DNA from: Camillea tinctor
Taxonomy: Eukaryota > Ascomycota > Sordariomycetes > Xylariales > Xylariaceae
Assembly (NCBI GenBank): GCA_022578605.1
Contig: MU394052.1
Location: forward strand, 1,054,001-1,118,000
DNA: 64,000 nt
Direction: 5' to 3'
The notes below the pieces were generated by a model. That model worked only from the letters and a program-made list of their open reading frames with translations. It was not told the origin of the DNA and did not search any database. Position numbers and translations under genes: made by a program. This document shows positions 11,854-23,400 of the stretch, piece by piece (positions within the stretch are counted from its first letter, which is position 1; each line of letters begins with the position of its first letter).

Positions 11854-14800
11854 TTAGGCAATATGTCGCTTAAGGTCTTGCCATTTCCTCTGCAGGGTCT
11901 CGTGTTGTGAGTTTATCTAGAGAATCAACGTTAGTATCGAATCATAACTACAACTTGTTGGTTGGGTGAAGCATACCTCTGCATATCGCATCTTAGTTTG
12001 CACGAGCTCCTCCTCGAGCTCTGCCATCTCCTTCTCCAGCCGGCTGTTTTCTTCGTGGACTTTCTCGTTCCGTTTCATAAGATCATCACGTTCGAGATTC
12101 CAGGTCTGCTCTATCTCTTCGGGCTGCTTCTCAATCACGTTCCGAAGCTCCTTGACTTGTCCCATGAGACTCTCATTCTTGTCCTTGAGTTCCTCATTCT
12201 CAACCTTGGTATGGACCAGGTCTGTTGCCATAGAGGCTTGCTCACGATCGCTTGCTTCGATGCGCTCCTCGAGCTTGCGGACCTTGATCGTCAAGCTGGC
12301 ATTGGAAGTTCTGAGTTGCTCAAGCTCTTGCTCTCGCTCCTTCTCTGCTCGGGTTTTCTCTTCCCATTCCGTAGTATAAGCTTTGAGAATCTCAGGGGTG
12401 ACCTTCACCTCACAAGCATCACGGACTAGCTGATCTGCACGGTAGACTTCCTTGTCAATGCTGGAAGAACTACTTCCAAAGAAGCCATTCTCAAGAATAC
12501 TACCAGCACTTGGTGACTGATCAATGTAGACATCGAATACCTTGTCTTTGAGGAAGGTGGTGAGCTGGCCCATGTCTCTCATGCCAAGCAATGTCGTGGC
12601 ATTTTTCTGCATGAGAACAATACCGAATTTGAGTATTGCTTCCAAGCCCTCGGATAAGATAAGATCATAGATCCTGAGCACGAGCTGCAGCGGGAATCTA
12701 TAAGCGAAGAGAGTGAGGAACCACTGCGTGGCATATAGATGAGGCGATATGCCTCGGCGGTGCAGATGGCAGTAGAGCGCAGGCTCTAGGTCCTCCAGCA
12801 ACCGCTCGAATTGATATAGATGCATGTGAAGGCCGGGCATATCCTGGATGAAGAGGTCACGTAGCTTGTACTTGTTCATGAGCTGTACAAGAAGACAGAA
12901 GGCCTCCTCTTCCGGCATGTTGAAAAGCAGGGGCATGATCAGGAAGTTCATGCCCTGAGCATACCCAACAGGCTCATCGTAGAGAGCATACGCCTTGCAG
13001 ACACCAAACAGCCCCTCCTGAAGTCCCGCAGCGGCGGCATACTTCGAGTAACTTGTTCTAGCACCCATATCTCTTCTAATAGCCTTCTCTAGTCTCGACA
13101 GCGCAGCAGCATCCTCCTTGTCCTTCTTTTTCTTGTCTGCAGCAGACATAGCCTTCTGTGCGGGTTCAGGCTCAGGCGCAGGTGTCAAGGTGGGCGATTT
13201 CTTGCCACTGGCACCCGACTTCTCAGAAATAACCGACGACGAAGAGGATTTCACAGGTTCCTTTTCCGTGTTTAGGTTAACGTTGACACTCGAGACGCTA
13301 TTGGTTGTGTCATTGCTGGTCCGATTCTTCTTCTTCTCCTTGTCGGTTCCCCGGGCTATCAACTCCTTATACACCATTTCCAGTTCTTCATTCTTGCTTT
13401 GAGCCAGTACTTGCCAGACCACACCACGGATCACATTGGGTATACCGGTAGCAATGGCCATGTTTAGCTCTTCCGGGCTCGTTCGCGCGACAGCAGCCGG
13501 GCCCTCGTATACGACCGATTGCCAGAGATCCCAGTCAACCTGGGCATCGGACATGGCAGAAGGCCCGGCAGAAACGCCCGAAACGGTACCCGGAGCCAGA
13601 TTGGTATCTGCGTTCGGCGGCAATGGCGAGGGCGGCGGCGGCTGCACAGCATTAACGGGGGTTTCTTCCGGGGTCGTCTCCACAGTCGGTGTAGCAACAT
13701 TACTGATAGCTCCAAGGGGTTCATCGTCCTCATTCAACGAGATGCCGGCCTCCTCCCGCATCCGGACCATCTTAAACCGATCCTTCAGGCTATTCCTGGC
13801 CGGCCGGGGGTTCCCATTGGTGGTCCTGCCGCCCTTCTCCTCTTCGAGCTTGCTCAACATCATGTCAGGATTGCTGGTAACGGTGACGACGGAGCTGGTG
13901 GTGTTTCTTCTGCTTACAGCCGCCGAGGCAGCTGGTTCCTTGGGGGTAGAGTTCCGAGATAGCCAGGAGAAGGGACTCGTTATTTTCCGGGTTGGGGGAG
14001 GCGGGGGTGCTATGGAAGCGGCAGCGGCAGTGGCAGCTGGGGTGGTAGAAGGATTCGGACTAGATTTCGGAGGTGTGTCGGTGTTATTGGTGGGGGGAGA
14101 CCACGGCATGGAGGGTAATGAGCTGGTAATGTTGCTGAGCGAGAGCTTCTTTCCCGGTTTCTTTTCCGCCACCACGGGGAGTTGCTCTACTGCAGAGTTG
14201 TTAGTTGTCATTTTTTATATATATTAATGAATAAGTAGAATTCAAGTTCTAGCTTTCAAGAATTAACTAACCTTTAGGTATTTCTATCACGGCTGGCGGC
14301 TCGACTGGAGATGCTAGAGATAGCTCAACCGACGGTCGCTCGCCCGATGATGTATCGCCCAGATCGACATTGTCGAGGGAGGCATTGGATGTGCGCTTGG
14401 AAGTCGGTATCGATTCAGCAGTGGCTTCATGCTGTTCTGCTATGCTCTCTGCCTTGTCTGCCTTGTCTATCTTGTCGATCTGTTCTGTTTTCTCTGTCTG
14501 GTCCTCCGCTTTATCTTCTACTTTGTCTTCTGCTTTGTCCTCTGTTGTGTCGCCGTTCTGCTGCTCTGCTGCAACATCACTGAACTTGTCGTCGTCGTCG
14601 TCATCCTGTCTGTCTTGGATGGGGCTCTCTGGCGCGCCAGAAGTACCGTCCGACCCAACACTAGGGGGTCGCACGGGGGGCGGTTGGGGGATTTTACGGT
14701 TTGTAAGAGATCTGATAGAGCCCGTGTCGACGGCGTCTTCAAACTTGTCCTGTGTACATGCACGTCGGAATTAGTATGACTGGCTGAGGTGTCTAATCGC

Positions 14801-14961
14801 TAACATTATCGTGGCAGCGCAACGTCGTGTGACCGAATACGACCTGGGTGGCCTGGGAATACAATTCTACGTACCGTTTCCTTGTCCGAAAGAGCAGGAG
14901 AAGGAGAGTCGTCAATTCGCAGGCCAGCCTCGGAGGACGGCTTCTCCTCGTGTACGGACAT
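11854..14961 (-). CDS. gyp5: GYP5-type TBC-domain Rab GTPase-activating protein
   Basis: Four exons: 14961-14875, 14749-14272, 14189-11977 and 11916-11854. All phases match, giving 946 residues. It is predicted to stimulate GTP hydrolysis by Ypt/Rab GTPases in ER-Golgi and secretory traffic. The TBC domain runs from about residue 437 (GIPNVIRGVVW) to about 740. The arginine-finger region is IRRDMGART near 559-567 and the glutamine-finger region is YAQGMN near 600. A ~75-residue Ser/Lys/Pro-rich insertion (about 471-546) splits the early TBC domain. A coiled coil covers about 800-930, and the protein ends WQDLKRHIA. The first ~430 residues are acidic, low-complexity and probably disordered. 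An ATG at 14211 opens the long exon but lies upstream of the in-frame acceptor at 14191-14190, so it is probably intronic. An alternative start 12-13 codons upstream of 14961 has a weaker context. Confidence 0.92.
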
Positions 14962-15560
14962 TATGTCTGTCGGTCTATCTACCAATGCTAGACTCATGTG
15001 GCCTTGGTAAGTACAGTTGTAGCTGAAGCTGAAGCTGAGGCTGGTGTGTTTTGTTGGAATAGGGATGGGAACAATTAGGGGTCGTGATCGTAAAAGGACA
15101 AGCAGGGTAGTATCGTGTCTAACGATATCTAACAAATCCCAGCCATAGATAGTGGACAATAGACAATGGGTAACATGTACCAGGGGGGGACGTGTTGCTC
15201 TCAGGAGGACTGACACTACAACTATAGTGTGTTATAGAAAAAAAAGAAGAAAGAGAAGAAGAAGAAAAAAAGTGAGAGGTGTAAAAGAAAAACAAGAAAA
15301 GACTTTCACAATTCTATCAGTGTTACGGTGAAGAAGACATGGAGTAGAAGAGTAAAAAAAAAAAACCGAGGGAGAGAGGAAGGTTGAGAGACGTGCTCGG
15401 TTCAAGTTGGTTTTGTTACTTTTCCCACTAAACCTACGAATTACAACGACCTTTTGGGTGTTGACTGGGGATGAATAACAGAAAAAGATGGATCTACGGA
15501 GTACGGGTAGCGGGTACGTAAGTTGTTAGTGTGTAGTGTACCTACGCTAGATTTCGACTA
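14962..15560. other. Upstream region of the TBC gene
   Basis: Promoter-side sequence with purine-rich runs at about 15236-15300 and 15352-15390. Ends at the TA that flanks the transposon-like element. No gene seen. Confidence 0.45.
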
Positions 15561-15570
15561 CAGTAAACCC

Positions 15571-15617
15571 TCTCCATAACGATATGAAAAAACACACACT
15601 TCGTATCGTTATGGAGA
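15571..15617. repeat. Subterminal hairpin of the TIR element
   Basis: TCTCCATAACGATA (15571-15584) is followed 19 bp later by its perfect 14-bp reverse complement (15604-15617). The left TIR therefore also folds back on its own neighbour. Confidence 0.8.
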
Positions 15618-15778
15618 GATTATCGTTAAGGGAGATTTTTTAGCAAAGTGGGTACTTTATAGTATTTTTTTAAAAAAACTTTTAATAATTATTATAAAAA
15701 ATATTTTTTAATATAAATTTAAGTTATTATATTTTTTTAAATTATTAATTATTAAATTATATTATTATTTTAATATAA

Positions 15779-16115
15779 TTATTATATATTAAAAAATATA
15801 TAATATTTTATATAAATAAATAAAATAAAAATTAGCAATATTTAATATATAATTATGTTATATATTTAATATTACATATATTTTTTTATTTTTTATATAT
15901 TTATAATATTAATTTATATTGCTATATTTTATATTAATTTTATAAACTTTAATTATTATATAAATAAATTAAAAATTAACGTAAAATATAACAATATAAA
16001 ATAATATTTTAAATATAAAAAAATTATAATATTAAATATATAACGTAATTATATATTAAATATTACTATTTTTTATTTTATTTATATAAAATATTATATT
16101 TTTTAATATATAATT
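15779..16115. repeat. Large imperfect AT palindrome inside the element
   Basis: The stretch from about 15779 and the stretch ending at about 16115 are imperfect reverse complements over arms of roughly 150 nt, centred near 15947. The outer ~85 nt of each arm match well with a few indels (both contain TATTTAATATATAATTA followed by a C/T change and GTTATATATTTAATATTA). Base composition alone makes short AT matches likely, but this length and order of matches is more than that. Confidence 0.65.
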
Positions 16116-16291
16116 GTTGGTAGGTGTACGTATTAAAAAAAATAGAAATAATAATAACAAGTGTAAAAAACGGTTGTATATTTATGTTTAAAAAAGGAAT
16201 TATTTAATTGAGATTGCGCAAAAAAGCGCAATTTATTTATGTGCGGGGTATATAGTGACTTCTTGTTTTTATTATGCAACCATTAATAATA

Positions 16292-16465
16292 ATTACATTA
16301 AAATATAATAATATAATAAAAATAAAAAATAAATATATATTTTATATATAAATAAATTATACTTTTTATATATAATTAAATAGTTTTTTTAATAATTTAA
16401 TATATATTATTTTATTATTTTTATTTATTTATTTATTTATTTTATATTATTATATTTTACATTAA
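16292..16465. repeat. Second AT palindrome inside the element
   Basis: Left arm near 16292-16340 and right arm near 16415-16465 are imperfect reverse complements (shared core AATATAATAATATAA next to ATTA[A/-]TGTAA-type ends). Weaker than the first palindrome because the right arm is a TTTA run. Confidence 0.45.
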
Positions 16466-16721
16466 TAAATATATATATATAAAATTAAAAAGTTAAAAAA
16501 TAAATAAAAATAAATAAAAAATCTCATTTTTTTTTTTAATTTCCACATAAAAAAAAATCTTAATATAACGATATATATGGGAAAATCCCGAAGTTTCTAA
16601 GAATATATCGTTCAATCCAGAATATCGTTATATTATATGTAAAAATGGGTGTGTACAGCAAGTTGTATCGTTATGGGGAGATATCGTTATGGAACATAAT
16701 CGTTATAGAGAGGGTTTACTG

Positions 16722-19700
16722 TAGTTGTAGATTTCGAGTTGGTCTTTCACTTGTAAAGTCAATTCTAACCTAGTCCCCTATTAAAGCTGAACTGTCCGCC
16801 CAGAAAGTCCAACAATGTCCCCCCAAACAACCCGCCTGTCCCACCACCCTATCCAAGCCAACAGCTAACCTTAGCGGGGACCCCCTACCCTAGATGCAGC
16901 TATGTATGTGGTGTACGCAGTGTACGTAGTGTACATACAATACAATCAGGCGGTAAGTTGTGGCATGCCATAATAATCTTGAACAATTCGTTGCGGCGCT
17001 AAACAAACGCAGAAACGTTCCAATCCTACCTAATCCTTACTTGGGGGGATTAGCTTAGCTATAGGGGGCTTATTGCGGGCCTGGAGGGGCTGCAAGGAAA
17101 CATATTGCCCGTCCGCTGACCACTCAATTCACTGCACGACCTTTCTCTCTCGCTTCGCTCTCCTGATGATATTATAAAAAAAACATGTTCGAAGTCCACT
17201 GCACGATGAACTGGTAAAAGTATTCCGTACCTAACTTCCCACCTAATAACGTATAACCTACAGAATACACGACATGCCTAACCTACATATAGATCCAGAG
17301 ACAACATAATAAAATAAATAAATAAATAAAATAATGAACGCAGGGGGGAGAAGAGAAGACAGACAAACAGATCATTCATTCATTCATTCATTAATTCTTT
17401 CCTTTCATCCTTTCCAATCCCCCCTCTTCCCCCCCTAATGCTATGCCCCAATCCTCTCTAATGCATTCCTCCCCCCTTCTCTCTTCTATTTTATCCCTTA
17501 GTTACTTATCCTAATTTATATAACCTAGATTCATTCCTCCCAATGGTTGAATAACTCCTCCCTCCACGCGACAAAGTGACATCACTTTGTCTTGTCTTGT
17601 TTCGTCTTGTACCTGATTAAATTATCTAGATTTCGCGTTTGAATAGCCAACTTATAAGTTATGACATTGGTGGCTATGCTGCCAACTCTCCAACCAACCT
17701 CCTCCTCCTCCCCTCAAACGGAATTATACTCTCCTTATACAAAATAGAAATAGTGTTGCATTAGTTGTTTTATTAATATCCCAAACAAGAAAGAGACCTG
17801 TCATTCGGCAGCGTTGCCGCATCTCGCATATTGTTTGTTGTTATTCTGTTGTTGTCCTTGTGTTGTTCATCACTCGTTTTCTATATCGTAGTGTAAGCAA
17901 AAGGCTCCAGTGTTCTTCTCTCTCCCTGTCCATCCGGGCGCAAACGAATAATCCAGAAGCTTGTGTCGCATCCTGGCCCTTGGTCGATCTCCCAAGGCCA
18001 TGATTCGCACCGTGCACTCCCTGCCCAGTACCGAACAGGCCATGTATCCCGATTAGATGCACACATGGATCGCGCTTGGAAGAACCCAATTCTTATCAAG
18101 TTTTGACCGCTATGTACATGAGATCGTTACAACCCATCACGGACAACGCCAGGCGAGAGATTACAGGAATTGGAAAAGAGAGAAGAAGAAAAAGGAGTAA
18201 CTTATAACGTATAGTATTATATATAGATCTCTATAAATCTTATTATTTCCCTTATACCTTAACCCACTACATAAGAATACCTCGGAGATGTGTTAGGTAG
18301 GTTTGTCAGTGGTAGTAAGTATTACCTATATGTATGTACCTAAGATCGGTTAGGTATCCAGACAGCCAGGTTGGTATAGATAGTTGTCGATATTCACTTT
18401 CATCCAGCTACCGAATCTGACTTCTTGGCTCTTTTACACATCCACTCTTTCCCCATCTCTGATCCGCTCCCGGCTAGGTATTTGCCTCCCTAGGCACGTA
18501 CCGACATGTACACATAACCCAACCTTCCACATATCCTTTATGTACCTCCTAACCCCAATACTAGGTAGCTATCTCTCCTTTAGAGGATGGAAGGTTCGTG
18601 ACATTTATCACGTGAGATGGTAGCTTAGGTGTTAAGCAAATATCTACCTGCCCTTTGCCAACATAATAGAAGCCATATAATGGGATTTAGGATTGAAGCA
18701 TGGCTCGTGTTCGCCGTTCTGGTCATGTCAGCTAAAGCTTAATTGCTCATCTCTTCGTAACGAGGGGTTTGAAGACTCCAAGGTCAAACTATAAAGTATT
18801 GACGGTATACGTATTTAAAGGAACTAACAAACGTGTCGGTACTGTTTTGTAGAATATAATAGTTGTTGTTGTAAAGTCATAGCTCATTGATGAACTAAAC
18901 TCGAGATATTCATGGTAAACCTAAACCGCTGTCCATATAAATCTCATTGAAGTCCTATGGCAATAGCCAATTACTTTAAGAGCACAGAATATACAACTTG
19001 TATTGATATAACATAACCATTTCAAGAGCATATTCATCGTTTTCTTCTATGGCCGGATTCCTTTTAGGGTTTCCCATACGTCTTCTTCTGAATATAACCG
19101 TAACCTAAACAAGGGGTTGGCGGGCAAAGCGGCCTTATTACTGACAATCATGTCATATTCTTTTGCTCGCTTAGATTGGAGGCTTCGGCAAGAGGCATAT
19201 ATGGGGCATGATAGGTATACTATCCATGAAGATAATTCTACATTATAACTACACACCGGTCGATATTTCGAAACAGAAAGGGATGCTCGGAATATAGTAA
19301 GATAGTTGGCGTTTAACTACAACTGGAGTGTTTCCGTTATCAAGATCAAAGGGATTTCCCTAAGGTCTATCCTAACTACAAATACTAACTATTAAGATAT
19401 GGTTTTGTAAAACAATCTGGTTTAAAGGGGGCTGTTTATAAATTTATATTGTTGATGGAAGTTTTAGCTAGCCTTCTTTTTCGAGATGATACGGCTAATA
19501 GTAGTAGCCACTTGGTTTGGGATTCACCTGAAGTTGAATAATACAAGGATGATGGCTACCGCGCCCTCGGGTTACAAACAGAACGTATATGCTCCTTGCC
19601 GTGAAGTTATTCAGCTCGAGTCACAATATTATTAACACCCTGACTTGGACACCCCATAGTTAGAACACTTCTCGTTGACTACTCACGCCCCAGCACATAA

Positions 19701-20378
19701 GGGGCCAGTGAATAAATCAAAATCGGTACACGCAGAATAGTTTCTCGTTAACTTAACCTGCCATCATGATCGGCTCGTTACTTGCAGCACGGCAATGCTT
19801 AGTGATAGACCGACGTAGTGATGCAGGCGTGGTGGCTGATAAAAAGCAATATTACTTTCTACCGGCGCGGATCACGGCAGCACAGGGTGGAAATCTATTT
19901 GTCCACCGCCTTCTCGGTCCCCTCCCCCCTCGGCATTGTCGCATCGAGGCTTGAGCTAGGTAGCGACCCATGCTAGCACATCTAGATTCATCGCCAGCCC
20001 AATTGTGATTGTTAACTTTTCGTGCTCAACTAGCTTTCCTATCTACTACAGCGAGCACGTTTACAAGTTCACTGGATGTTGAGTATAGTTGAGCTAAATG
20101 GTGCATTAGAACTTGCTTTCCTTTATCTAGACAAGCGCTCTGTAGAAAAGTTTTGTTTTCGACTTGTCGTAACAAGCTTAGGTCCATAATAGCCCACGAT
20201 TACCCCCACATCGTTTTCCCTTTCCCTCTACACTAACCAATGAAATCTCACAGTTTGCCTCCATGCCTTGCCATATATACCTTGATAACACACAGGCTTC
20301 CATCTTCACAGGTGTCCAGGATCTGTGACGTGTCCGCCTCCCAGTGGGGTGGTAGTCCCTTGGGACAAGCACACAAAC
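16722..20378. other. Gene-poor stretch with microsatellites
   Basis: No supported protein gene over 3.6 kb. It contains (AAAT)n at about 17310-17333, (ATTC)n at about 17375-17393, a perfect dyad at 17571-17590, and scattered TACCTA/TAGGTA words. Several short open frames lack recognisable features. Confidence 0.5.
17571..17590. repeat. Perfect 9-bp dyad
   Basis: ACAAAGTGA and TCACTTTGT are perfect reverse complements separated by CA. The core TGACATCA resembles a bZIP-type half-site pair. There is no adjacent gene to regulate. Confidence 0.5.
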
Positions 20379-20483
20379 GGGCTTGTGGTCTAGTGGTATG
20401 ATTCTTCCTTAGCACGGTTGAGGTGCTCGTCCATCTCATCGTCGACTTGGAAGAGGTCCGGGGTTCAATTCCCCGCGAGTCCA
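20379..20483 (+). tRNA. tRNA-Ala (AGC) with a 33-nt intron
   Basis: The acceptor stem GGGCTTG pairs with CGAGTCC and is followed by discriminator A at 20483. The third pair is G3:U70, the universal alanine identity element. The T arm is CGGGG-TTCAATT-CCCCG. The anticodon stem CTTCC/GGAAG closes the loop TTAGCA|T, with anticodon AGC at 20411-20413. The intron (20415-20447) starts one base after the anticodon, at the canonical position. A T-rich run (TTTACTTTTTGC) a few bases downstream can act as the Pol III terminator. The mature tRNA is 72 nt before CCA addition. Confidence 0.92.
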
Positions 20484-23400
20484 TCAATTTACTTTTTGCT
20501 GTTTGCCGCAATTCATTCCTTGTATTCCGGAGTGGATTATGGCGATTGACGTTCTTTTTTGATCACATATCTGATTCCGATCCGGGTATGTGTTAGATTG
20601 AAAACCGGATCCCGGTGTTGGATATCGCTCTTTCCTTTGTTTTGATGTTCGCGCGCCTTCACCTTTTCTGCTTCTTCTTCTTTTTATTATTATTCCATAC
20701 TACCCTTCTCATCAATATGTTTAGAAAGTTTAATTTTTATTTTCGGTTCTTGTTATCATTTACTATCATTTACTTTTCTACTTTTTACGTTCGAGTGCTT
20801 ACATTTTCGCACACACAGATCAGAAATGCATTTAATGATCGTGATGTCGTGATTCTTACAAGCGTCGCAAGTCGAAGTTGCCTGGTTCGCACATTATGCG
20901 CGTTATAACTTGTTATCTGATCATATCTTTCGAGTCTACTTAGATAGAGTCTGATGTTTAATTTTATAAATAATCCAACTACCTTTTTTTTTTCCAATTA
21001 TTTTGTTTCGCTGTAGTGCATGAGCAAGGCAATCGTATACCTCTTAATTCATTTTTATTTCTCTCTTTTTCCTTCTCCCCTCTTCGCAGAACACCCCGCC
21101 GCTTTGATATGGTGGGCTGAGCACAGATCGACTCAGGAAAAAAAAAAATTTGACCCCGCCATCAGCCGAGAGCATTTCCCCTCCGTCCCCTCCATATCAG
21201 AGTGGGTCCGAATGTCGTCGTTGTGCAGGGTCCGATCCCGCACTTATGCCTTCCTTTATATTATACGTGCTTACTTTCTCACATTTACATACCTCTTGCC
21301 TAACCTTTCAAAACTCTTAACTCTCCGAGCTTAGTAATTCGGACTTAAGCATAGGCTAGATATTGCAAGGATGTTAAGGTGAGGTTAGTACTCTATAATC
21401 ATCAGTTGACTTCGTGCTGCTAGTAATATAGCTGAGATGTCTAGGTCACATACCTATGTGATGACGCAAGGAGCTACCTATGCATGTTGGCTGATAGGCA
21501 AGCCCGGATGAACATTAGAAACCATCCTCGGTAGCCTGTTATTTCGCTACTTAAGTACACCTCATGCACTCTCCAATTCTATCCGCTATAACCCAGATGA
21601 TCCATATAGCGGGAGTATTGAGACCTAATGTACTCATCGTATTTTTTCTTTTTCTAATTTTTGTGGATTCAATAATTTGTCAACCTAGAAACTTACCTAG
21701 AAACCTACCTCGTTTGAGGCCCGATAACCATAAGCCCTAAGACTTACACTGTTGGGCCAAGTGGGCGTCTCTCTTTATGTAACCAGGTACAAATCTAGAT
21801 GGTAGCTATGTAGTAGCTTGCTACGATCTGCTAAAGACCAGGTAGGTCTTGGTCTGGAACTTCTTGAGTAAGACAATGCATATAGTATAACACAATGTAA
21901 AGAACTGACATCGTGTATATATGAACTTCACTGAAACAATAACTAGGTCAACCGACAGGAAAGGATGGCTAGCCTTGGCTCTGTGTAATATCAATTCGAT
22001 GAACGACGATTTAGGATTGCGTGGGGTCTAGTTGGATATGGCAATTCTTAAACTGGACCTCTGCATGCTGCTTTCAGCAGAAAACTCGTAAATTCCATAG
22101 GACACAGCAACGATAGGTTGCCGGCCAGCTGCATACCACTCCATACTCATCACTGAAGCCCCAAGGTACCAGCATGATCGGATTGGCAAGTTGGGCTTAT
22201 AGGCGAACGAATGAATTCCTTGGATATGTCTAGGTTAGGTACTCATAAGAGAGGGGGAAATCCCTGAGTGTGTAGGCAGTTGGCCAAGATAAACAAGGTG
22301 AAGTTGGTGGGCACTTAGGAATCCGCCTTATGTATAATATATTACCTTTTTCTATGCAAGTAAAGTATGGTGGTAGTAGAGAAATGCCGATACCTACACG
22401 GGTAGGCATACCCAATTTGTTGTGGGCTGGTGGTAATATATGTACCTAAAGCTTAGGTACCCGGATACATACATACATAGTACATATATATATATCTATG
22501 ATGATGATGATGATGATATCTCATGTACACACAATAATTGCTTTCTATGCTGCCTATGCATACCTACATGGACATATGCTGAGCTTTAAGAAACAGCTGC
22601 CCAAAGATATCTATGTACTCCATGTACTATGAGGGCAAAGGACTTCCAGTCATACAATTTACTCCAATAAGATACATAGGTGACTTAATGTTTAAGTACT
22701 ATCCTCTAACCTACATGTATTTACATATGGGAGGTGATACAGAGATATTAGGAGATATCTAGGTACCTATGAACATGATGTAGGTATCTACTTACATAGT
22801 AACCTATGTGCCTGCCTACTAGAACGTAGGAATACCTGGTACCTATTTAATAGTGAGATTTGACCTAAGCTATTCCACGCTGCTCTGCCGGTTTCCTTAG
22901 TACCTAAGTACATGCTACTATGTACATACATAGTAGATATCACTTATATTGATTAGTACCTGGCGCCGTAAGGAAAAAAAAAAGAGTAGTAACTATGTAC
23001 ATAGTAGTAGTAGTACTAATAGTAAGGCGTTGTCCGCCCATAAGGTGTTTCCCGGGACCCACTCATTCCCTAGCACTCCCATGGTCCAAGCTCCACCTCT
23101 ACATACAGCACAATCATTACGCAAAAGGCACACACACATACACCTTTTGTAAGGCGCGACCTCAACTTTCATCACTGACTTAAACCTTCCTATCCCAAAA
23201 AAAACCTACCTATTTCTCCCCTCCTTCGCCTCTTGACATCTCTCCACCTTCACCTGCTTGCATCCCCCCAAAACCACATCAGGATTCAGGTAATTACCCT
23301 TCGTGTTATGAGAATACTGATCTCGGACTATTTTAGCCATTCATCAGGTTTTTTCTTTTTCTTTTCTGCGATCTGACGGAACAGCGGCCTGCACCCGCCT

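Larger units (their letters stand above)
15561..16721. mobile_element. 1.16-kb AT-rich TIR element with TA flanks (pogo/Tc1-like, non-autonomous)
   Basis: The two ends are inverted repeats: CAGTAAACCCTCTCcATAAC... at 15561 and its reverse complement ending ...GAGAGGGTTTACTG at 16721. They match at 22 of the first 23 positions. Both ends are flanked by TA (15559-15560 and 16722-16723), the target duplication of Tc1/mariner/pogo elements. Subterminal ATCGTTAT words recur (15606, 16624, 16667, 16683, 16699), a pattern expected of transposase-binding sites. The interior is almost entirely A/T and has no open frame of useful length, so the copy is non-autonomous: either a MITE-like derivative or a copy ruined by repeat-induced point mutation. 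Family assignment to pogo is inferred from the CAGT start and TA target. Confidence 0.8.

Noticed and set aside
13436..14227. Plus-strand frame of 263 residues across the TBC gene
   Set aside because: Antisense shadow of a GC-rich, low-complexity coding exon; no family features and no separate promoter or splice support.
21200..21245. Possible second tRNA or SINE remnant
   Set aside because: GGGTCCGATCCC resembles a T-arm B box, but no A box, acceptor stem or anticodon stem can be drawn around it.
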